A DNA stretch of 64,000 nucleotides from Emiliania huxleyi CCMP1516 (lineage: Eukaryota > Haptophyta > Isochrysidales > Noelaerhabdaceae), in contig NW_005196756.1 of the NCBI RefSeq assembly GCF_000372725.1, positions 901,783-965,782 of the forward strand, in the 5' to 3' direction. The notes under the pieces were generated by a model, which saw only the letters and a program-made list of their open reading frames with translations, did not search any database and was not told the origin of the DNA. This document shows positions 49,007-58,047 of this stretch, in pieces. The translations under genes were made by a program, and so were the position numbers. How positions within the stretch are numbered: the stretch's first letter is position 1; every line of letters starts with the position of its first letter.

Positions 49007-49867
49007 CTGAGGGAGGGTGTAGAGGATGTAGAGTGTAGAGCGCTGTAGAGCTGTAGAGATGTAGAGCGCTCTGGAGCGCTGTAGAGCTGTAGAGCTCTAC
49101 ATCCGCCGCGTGACGATGCGCCTCCGTTGTAGAGCGATGTAGAGCGCGATTTTGCTGTAGAGTTTGTTGTAGAGGCTCTACAGCCAAACCGCCGGGAAGG
49201 CAGTGACTCAAAGAGGTCGAGCCGCGCTAATGGGGTGTCTCCGAGCTTACTTGAGCTCTGATGGACGGCCCTGACTATCCCTGACACACAGAGAGTCACT
49301 CTGACGACACACAACACCCTACAACTGCGTCATGACCAGCCTGCCATGTGTCGCCGGTGCCGCATTCGTCGCTGTGCTTCTTTAGCAGGCGGTGGACTGT
49401 CGGCTGCGAGGACGGTCGCATTTGCGCGAGGCGAGGCGAGCATTCAGACGCGTTGCATGCGCCATGACTCGCGCCAGCGCGTGCGGGAGCTCCTGGCTGA
49501 GCGTTGAGTCCAGGCGAGTTGCGCTGGCCACTATCGCTACGCCGAGCCGAGCTGACGCGCCGAGGCGCCGGCCAGTCGCAGCCGTGAGGCATGCCATAGC
49601 AGCAGAGGCACCTCCTACCCATTGGGCGGGCAGACAGAAGGCCAGGGCAGCACTGGCAAGTGCAACGCGCCTCATGTCGGAGAGCGACCGTGCCTCGTTC
49701 GCCGCTTATGATGTGGAGTTTGTTGTAGAGATTTCACGTTGTAGAGCGCCTCTACATCGCTCTACAACGGAGGCGCATCGTCACGCGCCGGATGTAGAGC
49801 TCTACATCTCTACAGCTCTACAGCGCTCGGCCGCTCTACACTCTACATCCTCTACACCCTCCCTCAG
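49007..49867 (-). mobile_element. TIR element family A, complete copy 2 (inverted)
   Basis: 861 bp, flanked by a perfect 8-bp duplication GCTTCGGG (48999-49006 and 49868-49875). Same termini as copy 1, with its interior in the opposite orientation. Between the copies most of the interior is nearly identical, but an internal segment of both TIRs differs (GTGACGATGCGCCTCC here against GGGACGAAGCGGGTGC in copy 1). Confidence 0.92.
49382..49675 (-). CDS. 97-aa ORF of TIR element A, second copy
   Basis: Starts at ATG 49675 with MRRVALASAALAFCLPAQWV. Colinear with 16940-17233 and differing at a handful of bases. No stop or indel separates the copies. Confidence 0.35.
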   Translation of the reverse strand: MRRVALASAALAFCLPAQWVGGASAAMACLTAATGRRLGASARLGVAIVASATRLDSTLSQELPHALARVMAHATRLNARLASRKCDRPRSRQSTAC

Positions 49868-49892
49868 GCTTCGGGTGCATCGTGACAGCTCG

Positions 49893-50422
49893 TTGGGCTC
49901 AACCAGGTTTTCCGGAAAACAAAAAGGAAAACAGAGGGTCCCCAGCACTTTGCGTTTCCGGAAATTTCCAGGGAATACAGAGGGTGTTTGGTGCTCCATT
50001 CTGGAAACTCGCGAGTTTCCCTGAGTCTGAGAGCTGGTCTGGCTCTGGGGCAAAATCTGAGGCAAAATTGAGGAAATCGACAAAATACGCACCAGCGAGG
50101 GTGGGCGAGACGATCGAGGGGTCCCGTACCATGCGGAATCGACCCTATCCACAGTGCTCAAGTGCTCAGGCGGTCGCAGGGTAATTTCCAGGTATACACG
50201 GGTTCTCCGCGAAATTCCCGGCATTTTCCCGATTTGGCCTAAAATTTGGCTGATTTTGGGCCCAAACCAGCCTCAGACTACTCGGGTCTCGGCTCAGAGC
50301 CAAAAAATTGACGATTTCCACGCAGTTTTCCCGGGAAAATAGAGAGGAAAAGAGAGGGTGCTGTAGAGAAAAAAGGAAAGGAAAACAGACGGGGTGCGAG
50401 AGGCAAACCTGGTTGAGCCCAA
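49893..50422. mobile_element. TIR element family B (MITE-like)
   Basis: 530 bp with ends TTGGGCTCAACCAGGTTT and the complement AAACCTGGTTGAGCCCAA. The flanks GACAGCTCG (49884-49892) and GACAGCTGA (50423-50431) look like a 9-bp target duplication with two mismatches. The interior is A-rich for this genome and contains the inverted copy (50088-50165) of the segment at 27715-27795. No ORF. It begins 18 bp after the family A duplication ends. Confidence 0.7.
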
Positions 50423-50457
50423 GACAGCTGACGGCGGGATTTCCACTGGTTCGGCGT

Positions 50458-50532
50458 GCAAAAAAGAAAGAAAGAAAGGAACAGTCAACAGACAACCCAA
50501 GGGAGGGATGGGAGGACGGCACGCCGAAACAG
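50458..50532 (+). repeat. Dispersed repeat K
   Basis: AAAAAAGAAAGAAAGAAAGG, then CAACAGACAACCCAAGGGAG, then GGATGGGAGGACGGCACGCC. It is the best full-length copy in the window. Confidence 0.75.
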
Positions 50533-50590
50533 GGATGCAAAGAGAAATGTTATCCGTCCGGCTTTCAAGTTTCTTTTATGTTTGAGGCCT

Positions 50591-50794
50591 GGGTTCCAAC
50601 TTTTTCCGGGGTATGGTATGGTACCCTCGGCGGCCCAAAGGGGGGGGGGGGTCCTGACCGCCCAAGGCTAGCCCTACCATACCCCAAGCAGGTCTTCCAA
50701 GAGGCGGGGGGGTCTCGAGGGGGTTGGCGGCCAGACCATACCCCGGAGAGAAAAAATAAAAAAACAAAAATACCCCGGAAAAAAGTTGGAACCC
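50591..50794 (+). mobile_element. Short TIR element family C (MITE-like), copy 2
   Basis: 204 bp. The left end GGGTTCCAACTTTTTCCGGG (then GTAT) matches the complement of the right end (ATAC CCCGGAAAAAAGTTGGAACC C) apart from one T. The interior shares GTATGGTATGGTACCCTCG and ACCATACCCC motifs with copy 1. It ends 40 bp before the ATG of the ferredoxin-like gene. Confidence 0.75.
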
Positions 50795-50834
50795 TGCCGC
50801 TGAGTGGCTCGGATCTCTCCAGCCGGCTCATCAG

Positions 50835-51299
50835 ATGACCTCCTTCACAAGCTTCTTAGCGCTCGCGACTAGCACCGCGGCGGTCGTCACCCCGCTGAGA
50901 TCGGTCTCCCCGCTTCGACCGGCGCCCTGTGCAGCACTGCGCTCTAGCCACCCGCGCATGAAGGACTGGTCCCGCCGCGCAACGCTCGCGGAGAAGGCGG
51001 GGGGAGCCGGCGACCTGGGTGCGAGCGCCGTCGGGCTGACGGGCTCCATTCCAGTCGAGTTTACGCAGGGCAACGAAACGCTCCGCACGATGGCCACGGT
51101 GGGACAGCCGCTCTCGGCCGTGGCGGCGCAGGCTGGCCAGTTCATCAAGTACAAGTGCAGAAAGGGTGAGTGTGGCACCTGTGCCGTGCGGGTGGACGGG
51201 CAATGGATACGTACGTGCTCGGTCACTGTGCCGCATCTCCCGGACGGCGAGGCTTACCAGGCGATCTACCGCCCCCCCCCCCCCCCCCTCTCACCCCGC

Positions 51300-51355
<56 letters not shown>

Positions 51356-51906
51356 GTCTGTCCCCGCACACCTTCCTCCCTCTTCCGCGGCTGTTTGACC
51401 GCCACCCGCGCCGACGCAGGTGTTCGTGCGTCCCACGATGGTCAAAGGCAAGAAGTCGTCCCGCTTCTTCTCCGTCCGCTCCTTTTTCGACGGCTTCAAA
51501 AACAACATTCTCGGCCAGGCTGGCTCTGCCAACCGGTCACGCGAGAGCAGTGCCGCCTCACGCGCATGCAGCGTGCACGTAGGCATGGTCGGCTTCGTCA
51601 AGGAGGGCCCTCTCTCCAGGAAGGGGCGCGAAAACTTCAACCAGCGCATCAGCGCCGAGCAGGCGTGTGCCGCGCGAAGAGGGAAGGGGAGGGGGGTGCT
51701 GCGGAAGCTTCACCGCCGCCGCCACCGTCGGCTCAAGACGCGCCCGTGGCGCCCCGCAGGAGCTTCTCGAGCGGGCAAAGGCGCGCAAGGCGGCAAGGGA
51801 GGCAGCCAAGGCGGCAGGACTCTCCCTCGAGGATTACGAAGAGCGGCTGCGTGCCGAGCTGGCGCGGGGCGAGGCGGAGGCGACGACCAAGGCGGCGCGG
51901 AAGTGA
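50835..51906 (+). CDS. Plastid-type [2Fe-2S] ferredoxin-domain protein
   Basis: Electron-transfer domain protein. Exons: 50835-51260, 51420-51662, 51760-51906 (271 aa). The N-terminal ~45 residues (MTSFTSFLALATSTAAVVTP...) look like an organelle-targeting peptide. The ferredoxin core is IPVEFTQGNETLRTMATVGQ then FIKYKCRKGECGTCAVRVDG and QWIRTCSVTVP. It gives C-x4-C-x2-C plus the fourth Cys, so the cluster site is complete. Exon 2 (VFVRPTMVKGKKSSRFFSVR) and exon 3 (ELLERAKARKAAREAAKAAG, LSLEDYEERLRAELARGE) add a basic region and a coiled coil not found in photosynthetic ferredoxins. Both introns start with GC (CAG|GCGATC, CAG|GCGTGT). The first also holds a poly-C and a CA microsatellite. Partner enzyme unknown. 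Confidence 0.85.
51303..51352. repeat. (CA)n microsatellite inside an intron
   Basis: About 24 CA units in intron 1 of the ferredoxin-like gene. Confidence 0.95.
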
Positions 51907-53635
51907 GAGGCGTTTCGTCCTCGCCGCTGCTTCGCCACCTCTCCGGAATCTGCGTGCGCGCCGTTTCCGCCCGCGTTCTGCCGCGGCGGGTGGACTCGGC
52001 GTGCGGTGGCGCTACGCACATTTCTATGATGGTATAATAAAAAAGTGTGTGCGTGCAGCATTACCATTTTGCCACACACATTTCGCCGCTGATCCTGATG
52101 CTGGTGGTGTCGAGTGGTGCCGTGGCCTGCCACCATTGCCCGTGACGTGACGCGACGACGGACGAATTCTCGAGGCGCGATAGATAGCTGATAGGAGCGC
52201 GGCGAGCGGTCGTGCGGTGTGTGAGCGAAATCTCTGCGCCCCTCGAGCTCGACCCTCGTGAGTCGTGTGCTGTGGTGGCCGGTGTTTTGGTAACAGTTTT
52301 CGCCGCGCCTATCGTATCCTGCGGCAAGACGGACAAGGTTTTGTCTTTTGACAATCATTCGTGGACAAAGCAGATACCAGACGTCGGTTTCCCATAGGGT
52401 TTCTGCTGCGGTTTCCCATGGCGGTTTCCCATAGCCGAAAACCCAGGGGTCGGTCGGTTTCTGCGGCGCGCTCTGTTTTTTCTGGGATCTGTTTTCTGGG
52501 ACACCCGCCTCGATTTCCCGTGGGATCTGCCTGTGGGTCTGGTTTCTGCGGTGTGAAGACATCTCCCGCTTCGTCCTAATGAGCTCATTCCGGCCAATGA
52601 ACAGGTGTACCCCCTCCGATTTTTTTTTCAAATGGGAACCGCGAAAACGGAACGGGATCTGCGTTCTGGTTTCTGGTTTCTGCTCCGATTGGTCGCGACT
52701 GGTGATGAGTGTTAAGCTGAGGTTGTCAACGCCGGGTGCGGGCAATTCTCGGCACGGATCGGCACGTGTGGTAGCGTGCGATGAGGCCTTGCCAGCTCCT
52801 GGTGGTGCCCTCAAGATCGCCGCGCGCATTGGCCGCTCCGCCGACGTTGTGATAGAGCTTCTTTCTGTCTCCAACAGAGTAGATCCAAACACTCTATTGA
52901 TAGGCGATAGGTACTCAAAACACTCGCACAACGCCTGCCTTTCACAGCTCAGCCTTTCAGGGCTTGGGCATGACAAGCAACGGCCCCGCCGGTCGGCGTC
53001 CGATGCACGAGGCAGCCATGTTGGCTGCCACGGCGTTTCCGCTCGGGATCGCGGCAGCCTGGCGGACTCGACCGCATCGCAGGCCTCCCTCCCGTGAGCC
53101 ACAAAAGTGCGTGGCAGCGCGGCGCGCCGCCAACCTCGCTTTCGGAGCAGAAACCAGAAACCAGAAACCATAATGCCTGGAGCGATAAAACGGTTCCCCC
53201 CAAAGAAAGGGTTCCTCCCACCCAGAACATGCTGCTGTCTTAGTACTCCCGTTCGACCCATTCGGAATCCGATTAGTTAATGAAGGGTCATTCCGCCGGA
53301 ATGACCCCTCCACGGGGAGATCGTTCACACCTCGAAAAACCAGAACCCAGAGTGTCTGGACCGATATTCCCATGGCCCGGATGTTTTCTGTGGGATATGT
53401 CGAAAAAGCAGAACACAGAGCTCCTCCTCCTAGAAGTCCGACGGTTTCTTGATAGCTTGATAAGCCAGGGAAGAGCCTGGTATCTCAGTATGTTATATCC
53501 TATGATATAACATAGTGGGATCTGGTTTGTCCACACCTCTTGACAATCAAAATCTTATCAAAATTTGCTATATTTTCCACCGACCTCGCACACGGGCGCT
53601 ACCATACGCCGCGCACCGTGTCAAGACCCAGAGCG
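51907..53635. other. Lower-GC island, no recognised gene; palindromes and a long open frame
   Basis: Visibly lower in GC than its surroundings. Features: a TTCTGGTTTCTGGTTTCTGC run (52663-52682) with an inverted partner at 53140-53167; repeated GGTTTCCCATAG motifs (52380-52440); a 23-bp palindrome (53286-53308, GGTCATTCCG arms); and a hairpin TATGTTATATC/GATATAACATA (53489-53514). The minus strand has a 475-codon open frame from ATG 53261 into the ferredoxin gene, but its amino-acid make-up does not look like a folded protein. Confidence 0.45.
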
Positions 53636-54272
53636 TCATAGCGCCGCTCTGCGCTCTGTGTGCGGCGGACTGGCTGCAGCGGGGGAGGATGGGGCACTGG
53701 ACGACGTCGCGGGCGCCGCCTCGACCGGGCGCATCGGCGGCAGGCCACACAGAAGCCGTTGCAACGAGCCGGCGTCACGCACCTAGGAAACAAGGAGAGC
53801 ATCGCGGAGCCTGCTCGGGTGGCGGCGGCGGGCGAGCGAAAGGCGGGCGCACGTTGAGCGGGTGGTGGATGAGCATGAAGGTGTGGTCGGGGAGGTGGAG
53901 TGGCACAAAGGTTCGCCCGGCATCATCCGCCTCGGGCCCAGACGACGGGTAGGTTGGCTCGACTTCCTTCAGAGAGTAGTCGCGATCTCGCCTGTGGCCC
54001 CACATGGTCAGCGTGGAGACACGCAACCGGCCGCCGCCGAGCAGCCGGAGCTCCTGAACGAGCCGCTCGCAATACCACGAGCAGGAACTGGCGACGGCAA
54101 CCACGCCGACGCCGAGACCCGCGAGGGTGCCGGCGCCCAGAGCGTCTGAGGAAGGCACGAGGAGCTGCGTCGCCGGCAGAACGACGCCGAGACCGCCGCC
54201 GACCTGAAGCACCTTCATCCGCAGGACCATGCGCAGCGACTTCACGAAGGCGAAGCGATACACCAGCGACAT
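53636..54272 (-). CDS. TMEM186-like mitochondrial membrane protein, 5' end possibly incomplete
   Basis: Exons (minus): 54272-53853 and 53782-53636 (188 aa). The 70-bp GT-AG intron is flanked by GTGCG on both sides. In animals TMEM186 belongs to the complex I assembly (MCIA) machinery of the inner mitochondrial membrane. The opening LVYRFAFVKSLRMVLRMKVL is followed by two hydrophobic hairpin segments (VGGGLGVVLPATQLLV, LGAGTLAGLGVGVVAVASSC). The family's late motif is RVSTLTMWGHRRDRDYSLKE, then HTFMLIHHPLN|VRDAGSLQ. The frame is open upstream to 54353 with no ATG, so a targeting-peptide exon may precede 54272. Identification is by motif order. Confidence 0.65.
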
Positions 54273-55038
54273 GAAGCCCAGCAAACCCAAGAGGCGAGGT
54301 CGTTGACTCTCGCCCTCGGGCGAGATTTTTTCTTTTCCGCTAACTTGGTCCAAGGAGGCTAGAGGGGGCGTCCTTTCTTTTAAACCAGTCCTAAAACATT
54401 TCCCAGTTTTTCCCCCTCAAATTTTCCACCGGAAAACACGTAAGAGCTACATACAGTACATTGTCATTGAAAAACAAATTCCTTACGGGGTAAGTTCGAT
54501 TGTTCGTAAGCCTATGCGCATTCGTAAAAAAGCTACATACACTTAAATCTCTCTCCACGCTCACCCCTCTAAACCGCTCTATCTACACCAAGTTTCTCGT
54601 CGCTTCTCTGGTAGGACGGGAACGAGATGATAAGTAGGGAGTAGAAGAAAGCAAAGAGGAGCCCTGGCCCCTGCGCACGCACGACTCCGCAGGAGAAGCC
54701 CCTCTCGCTCCCCTCTGCCTCTTGCCACACTCTAGATCCTCTTACCTCGCCTCACAGCGCCGGAGTCGGGCAGTTGTGGCGTTTTGGATGGCAATGATAC
54801 AAAACCGGCTGCCCCCGTCGCGAGGTGGCGACGGGCGCGGTGGTTCGAAGGCTGCTCGGCAGAGGGCGACGTCTCGGCCGCTTGCGTCGACATCCAAAAA
54901 AGCTTGGCAATGATACAAAACCGGCTGCCCCCGTCGAGGTGGCGACGGGCGCGGTGGTTCGAAGGCTGCTCGGCAGAGGGCAACGTCTCGGCCGCTCTTG
55001 CGTCGAAATCCAAAAAAGGCTTTTGTATTGAGGGCGAC
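54273..55038. other. Intergenic, AT-rich part plus a tandem duplication
   Basis: 54380-54620 is AT-rich with AGCTACATACA twice (54447 and 54530). At 54789-55020 a 117-bp unit is present twice (GGCAATGATACAAAACCGGC starts at 54789 and 54906), with small indels. It ends just downstream of the SET gene stop, so it may be in its 3' UTR. No gene seen. Confidence 0.6.
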
Positions 55039-56407
55039 TCACAGTGGCGCATGTGCTGCCCCTTCGAGGACGCGCTCTGCAGACGCCGCGGCAGCACGCA
55101 GGGCTGCCACGTAGGCGCGCCTGTACTTGACAGCGAGCATCTGCCTGCTTGTGATGTGACCACATAACGCTTCGTCTCTTTGCCGATCAGGAGAGTGCGC
55201 CCGCTTTGGCTCGCCCGTCTCCCCGTGAGCGCCGACGCCGACGGCGAGACTGTCTCCCCCTCCCTGCCCCTCCAGTAGCGCGGCAGCGCAGTGAAGCCCA
55301 AACTTGTGGTAAGCCAGCCGCCGCTCTTCCAACCGGGACACCTCTTTCGATGCGCCCTCTGCGAGCGCCTCTAGGTGCTTCCGAGCATCTGGCGAGGGCG
55401 CCTCGCCAGAGGCAATGCCACTCCACTCGTCGAGGAGCTGCAATGGCACGACCGATCCCGACTGGTCCGCCGCGTCCTCAATTATGAAGGAGAACCTCTC
55501 CCCCGTGCTGCTGGCCGCAAACTCCCACGCCACAGGCGGCGGCTCCACAAAGCCATAGTTTTGAAAGAAGTCATTGGCGGACGCTGGTTCGCTCCCGGAG
55601 CGCCGCATCTCGACCATCATCCGCTTGCCCGCGGCGGCACCCATTGCAAATGTGTTGAATAGCTCCTCCCCGACCGAGTGCGAGCGCACAGCAAAGAACA
55701 CGTGGGCCCCATTATCCACGTGATGGCGCGTGCTGTTGTGCCCGTGGTTGAAGATGTCAAACACGGGCTGCATACCCAGCGGCCCAGCGCGGCTCACGTA
55801 GAGCATGAGGGCCCGCATGGCGAGTGGGTCTGTGATCGGGGCCGTGCCCATGGCAGGACACTCGCGATATCGCTCCGTGTGGACCAACCAATCTCCGTCC
55901 AGCCCGTCTAGCAGTGCGAGGTCCTCGGCGCTCCAGGCGTTTGGAATATCGACGACCACGTCTCTCATGCTTTTGAGGTACCTGCGCGAGTCCGCGGAAC
56001 CCGAGCTCGACCACACAACGGGGGCAGGGCAGGGCTACTGTCGCGGGTGTGGCCGCGCACGGCCAGTAGGTTGAGCACTCGCCGCGCTCGAGCTCAGTCC
56101 GAAGGGCCTCGACGACAAGGCATGGGTGGCGGTCGCCATGCTCTAGTATGGAGCCGATTGGCACTCGCACGATAACCTCCCCCTCTGCTATCGGCGCCGT
56201 TGCATGGATGCCTCTTCCTCGCGAGCCATGAGCGATGGAAATTGACGGTGAGAAGAAGCCGCCGGACTCGACAACCCAATCCACAATGTCGTCGGAGCCA
56301 CCAACCTGCCACGGAAGACCCGCGGCCTTGGCCGGGCACGCCAACGCGCAATGACTGCCAATCAGCACGTGAATGGCCACAATAACACTCCTCAGTCGTA
56401 CGCCCAT
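55039..56407 (-). CDS. SET-domain protein methyltransferase, Rubisco LSMT/SETD3-like
   Basis: Lysine or histidine methyltransferase family whose plant members modify plastid proteins. Exons (minus): 56407-56061 and 55981-55039 (429 aa). ATG 56407 is the first in-frame ATG and begins a signal-like stretch (VRLRSVIVAIHVLIGSHCAL). SET motifs: GRGIHATAPIAEGEVIVRVP (N-SET), then TYWP|YLKSMRDVVVDIPNAW across the intron, FDIFNHGHNSTRHHV (the NH box), and SVGEELFNTFAMG ... NDFFQNYGFVE (C-SET). The C-terminal helical part fits the substrate-binding domain. The insertion after NTFAM (GAAAGKRMMVEMRRSGSE) replaces the usual short YG loop. The 79-bp intron is GT-AG with GT repeated at both ends. The gene starts ~80 bp after the stop of the sulfotransferase gene on the same strand. 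Confidence 0.85.
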
Positions 56408-56488
56408 GTCGCGCCCTGCCAACACAGCGCGCGGGCGTTCGGTGCGCCAACTTCCTGTCCGTATTCTTCTTTCGCAGTAATCAATCCT

Positions 56489-57490
56489 TCAGGTGTGGTC
56501 ACTCCGGCGCTCCTGCCGGTCAGTCTCCGTAGTCGATGCGCCCGAGGCAGCCCTGGTAGTACCCCCGCCGTGCCGAGCGTTCCACTGGAGGTTGTCCTCG
56601 AAGAATCGCGCGCAGTGAGGCCTCGCAGCGGCCTTGGTGCCGCTACAGGCGGCGGCGAGCTCGGCCTGCAGCTCAGCGAAGCGGCGCTCTTCCTGCTCGA
56701 TGCCGGGGGCCGCGACCCTGAGCTGCTCGCGAAAGCGCTGCTGCGCCCAAAAGTACAGGCGGGTCTCATCGCTGAGCACGCAGCGCTGCCACATCAGGTT
56801 GGCGGCCGAGCCTTCGCTCGTGTTGGCCACTGCACCATACAGCCAGCGCTCAAAGCGGCTCGCCAAGGCTTGCTGGTGGCCGGAGGACTCCTTCAGGCGC
56901 AAGTAGAGCAGGTCTGCGAGCGACCAGCCAAGCAGCCGACGGAGAAGCACGAGAGACCGGTCGTACTCCTCGGTGAGCATCACAAGGTCGAGCCGCCACA
57001 GATGCTGCAGCGGCACGTGCTCAGACATGAGCGGGCCCTGCGGGCCGCACGCGCGAGCCCAGGGGAGTGCGCGTGGGCGGCCTGAAAGCGCCGCACTGAG
57101 CCACCACTCGAGCTTCGCAGTGCGCGCGTGGCGGAGCGAGGAGGCGAGCCGCGCAACCGGGTGCCGGAAGAGCGAGACAACCTTGTGGGTGGGGAAGAGG
57201 GCAGCAAAGGAAACCGGCTCGTAGACTGCGTGGTTAGCAAAAATGCGGATGGAATCGGGCGCCACCCAATCACGCAGCTGTGCGGCGCTCAATGTAGAAC
57301 CTGCGTGCACGCCCCGTGGGTAGACAAAGCACGTGCTGCCGTTGGCGTCGCAAAAGCGGTGCATGATCGACGTCAGTGTGCTCGAGCCAGTGGCGTGCGT
57401 TTTGATGAAGACCACTCCCGGCTCCGACAGTGGCGACGAGATGCGGTGCGGGTGGGCTTCGCCCGCCGGGAGCAGATGCAGCGGTTTCAT
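56489..57490 (-). CDS. Galactose-3-O-sulfotransferase-like enzyme
   Basis: Transfers sulfate from PAPS to a sugar hydroxyl in the Golgi. 333 aa, intronless, ATG 57490. The PAPS 5'-phosphosulfate loop is VVFIKTHATGSSTLTSIMHR, the hallmark of the Gal3ST/cerebroside sulfotransferase family. The 3'-phosphate region is KVVSLFRHPVARLASSLRHA. Later LMWQRCVLSDETRLYFWAQQ and RVAAPGIEQEERRFAELQAE resemble the family's C-terminal helices. There is no N-terminal signal anchor, unlike animal members, so either a 5' exon is missing or the protein is targeted otherwise. It lies head-to-head with the sulfotransferase-glycosyltransferase fusion gene, 550+ bp apart. Confidence 0.8.
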   Translation of the reverse strand: MKPLHLLPAGEAHPHRISSPLSEPGVVFIKTHATGSSTLTSIMHRFCDANGSTCFVYPRGVHAGSTLSAAQLRDWVAPDSIRIFANHAVYEPVSFAALFPTHKVVSLFRHPVARLASSLRHARTAKLEWWLSAALSGRPRALPWARACGPQGPLMSEHVPLQHLWRLDLVMLTEEYDRSLVLLRRLLGWSLADLLYLRLKESSGHQQALASRFERWLYGAVANTSEGSAANLMWQRCVLSDETRLYFWAQQRFREQLRVAAPGIEQEERRFAELQAELAAACSGTKAAARPHCARFFEDNLQWNARHGGGTTRAASGASTTETDRQERRSDHT

Positions 57491-58047
57491 GTGTGTGTGT
57501 TGCGTGGTGACTCGCGCGACGCGGACGGCGGACGGCGGGCGGTTATATCGATAAGAAAAACGTGACCGAAAAATCTTTGAAAGAAAGTGACGTGTGCGTG
57601 TGTCCCGCGTCCACCCATACCGCGTTGGTGTCCAGTCCGAGCCTGACTGTTCTTCACCTTCCTCTGAGTGTTAGGATTCCTAGAGAGATCCGCGGACCTG
57701 TCGATGTAGCCTCTGACGACAACTTTGTTTATTCGAGATTTTTAGAGAGAGAGATTTTTAGCATTTTTAGCAATACCAAATTTTCTCCACGGACCCGAGA
57801 AGGTAATTTCTCGCAGCTGCGAGACAAGTTTTCTCGGAGCGACAGCCTCAAAGACAAAAGGGTGGATGGGTGGGGGACGATTGCGGGCGAGCGCCAGCGC
57901 GCCCCAGGAACGGTGGGGTGCCCTCGACCGCGCGTCCGAGTCACTTGGGCGGACGAGCGAGCGGCACATGGCCCGACAAAGAGAAATCGGAGTCTGGCGA
58001 CGAGATCGATAAAAGAAGTGCAGCGTTTCCTCTGAGGTGCCTCAGAG
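57491..58047. other. Divergent spacer with dispersed-repeat fragments
   Basis: Contains a copy of GTCCGAGCCTGACTGTTCTT (57635, also near 32573) and, inverted, the tail of repeat F (AGAGAGATTTTTAGCATTTT, 57748-57767, then TAGCAATACCAAATTTT). Two consecutive small palindromes (CCTCTGAGG-TG-CCTCAGAGG and ACCTCTGAA...TTCAGAGGT) sit at 58029-58083. Nothing else seen. Confidence 0.55.
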
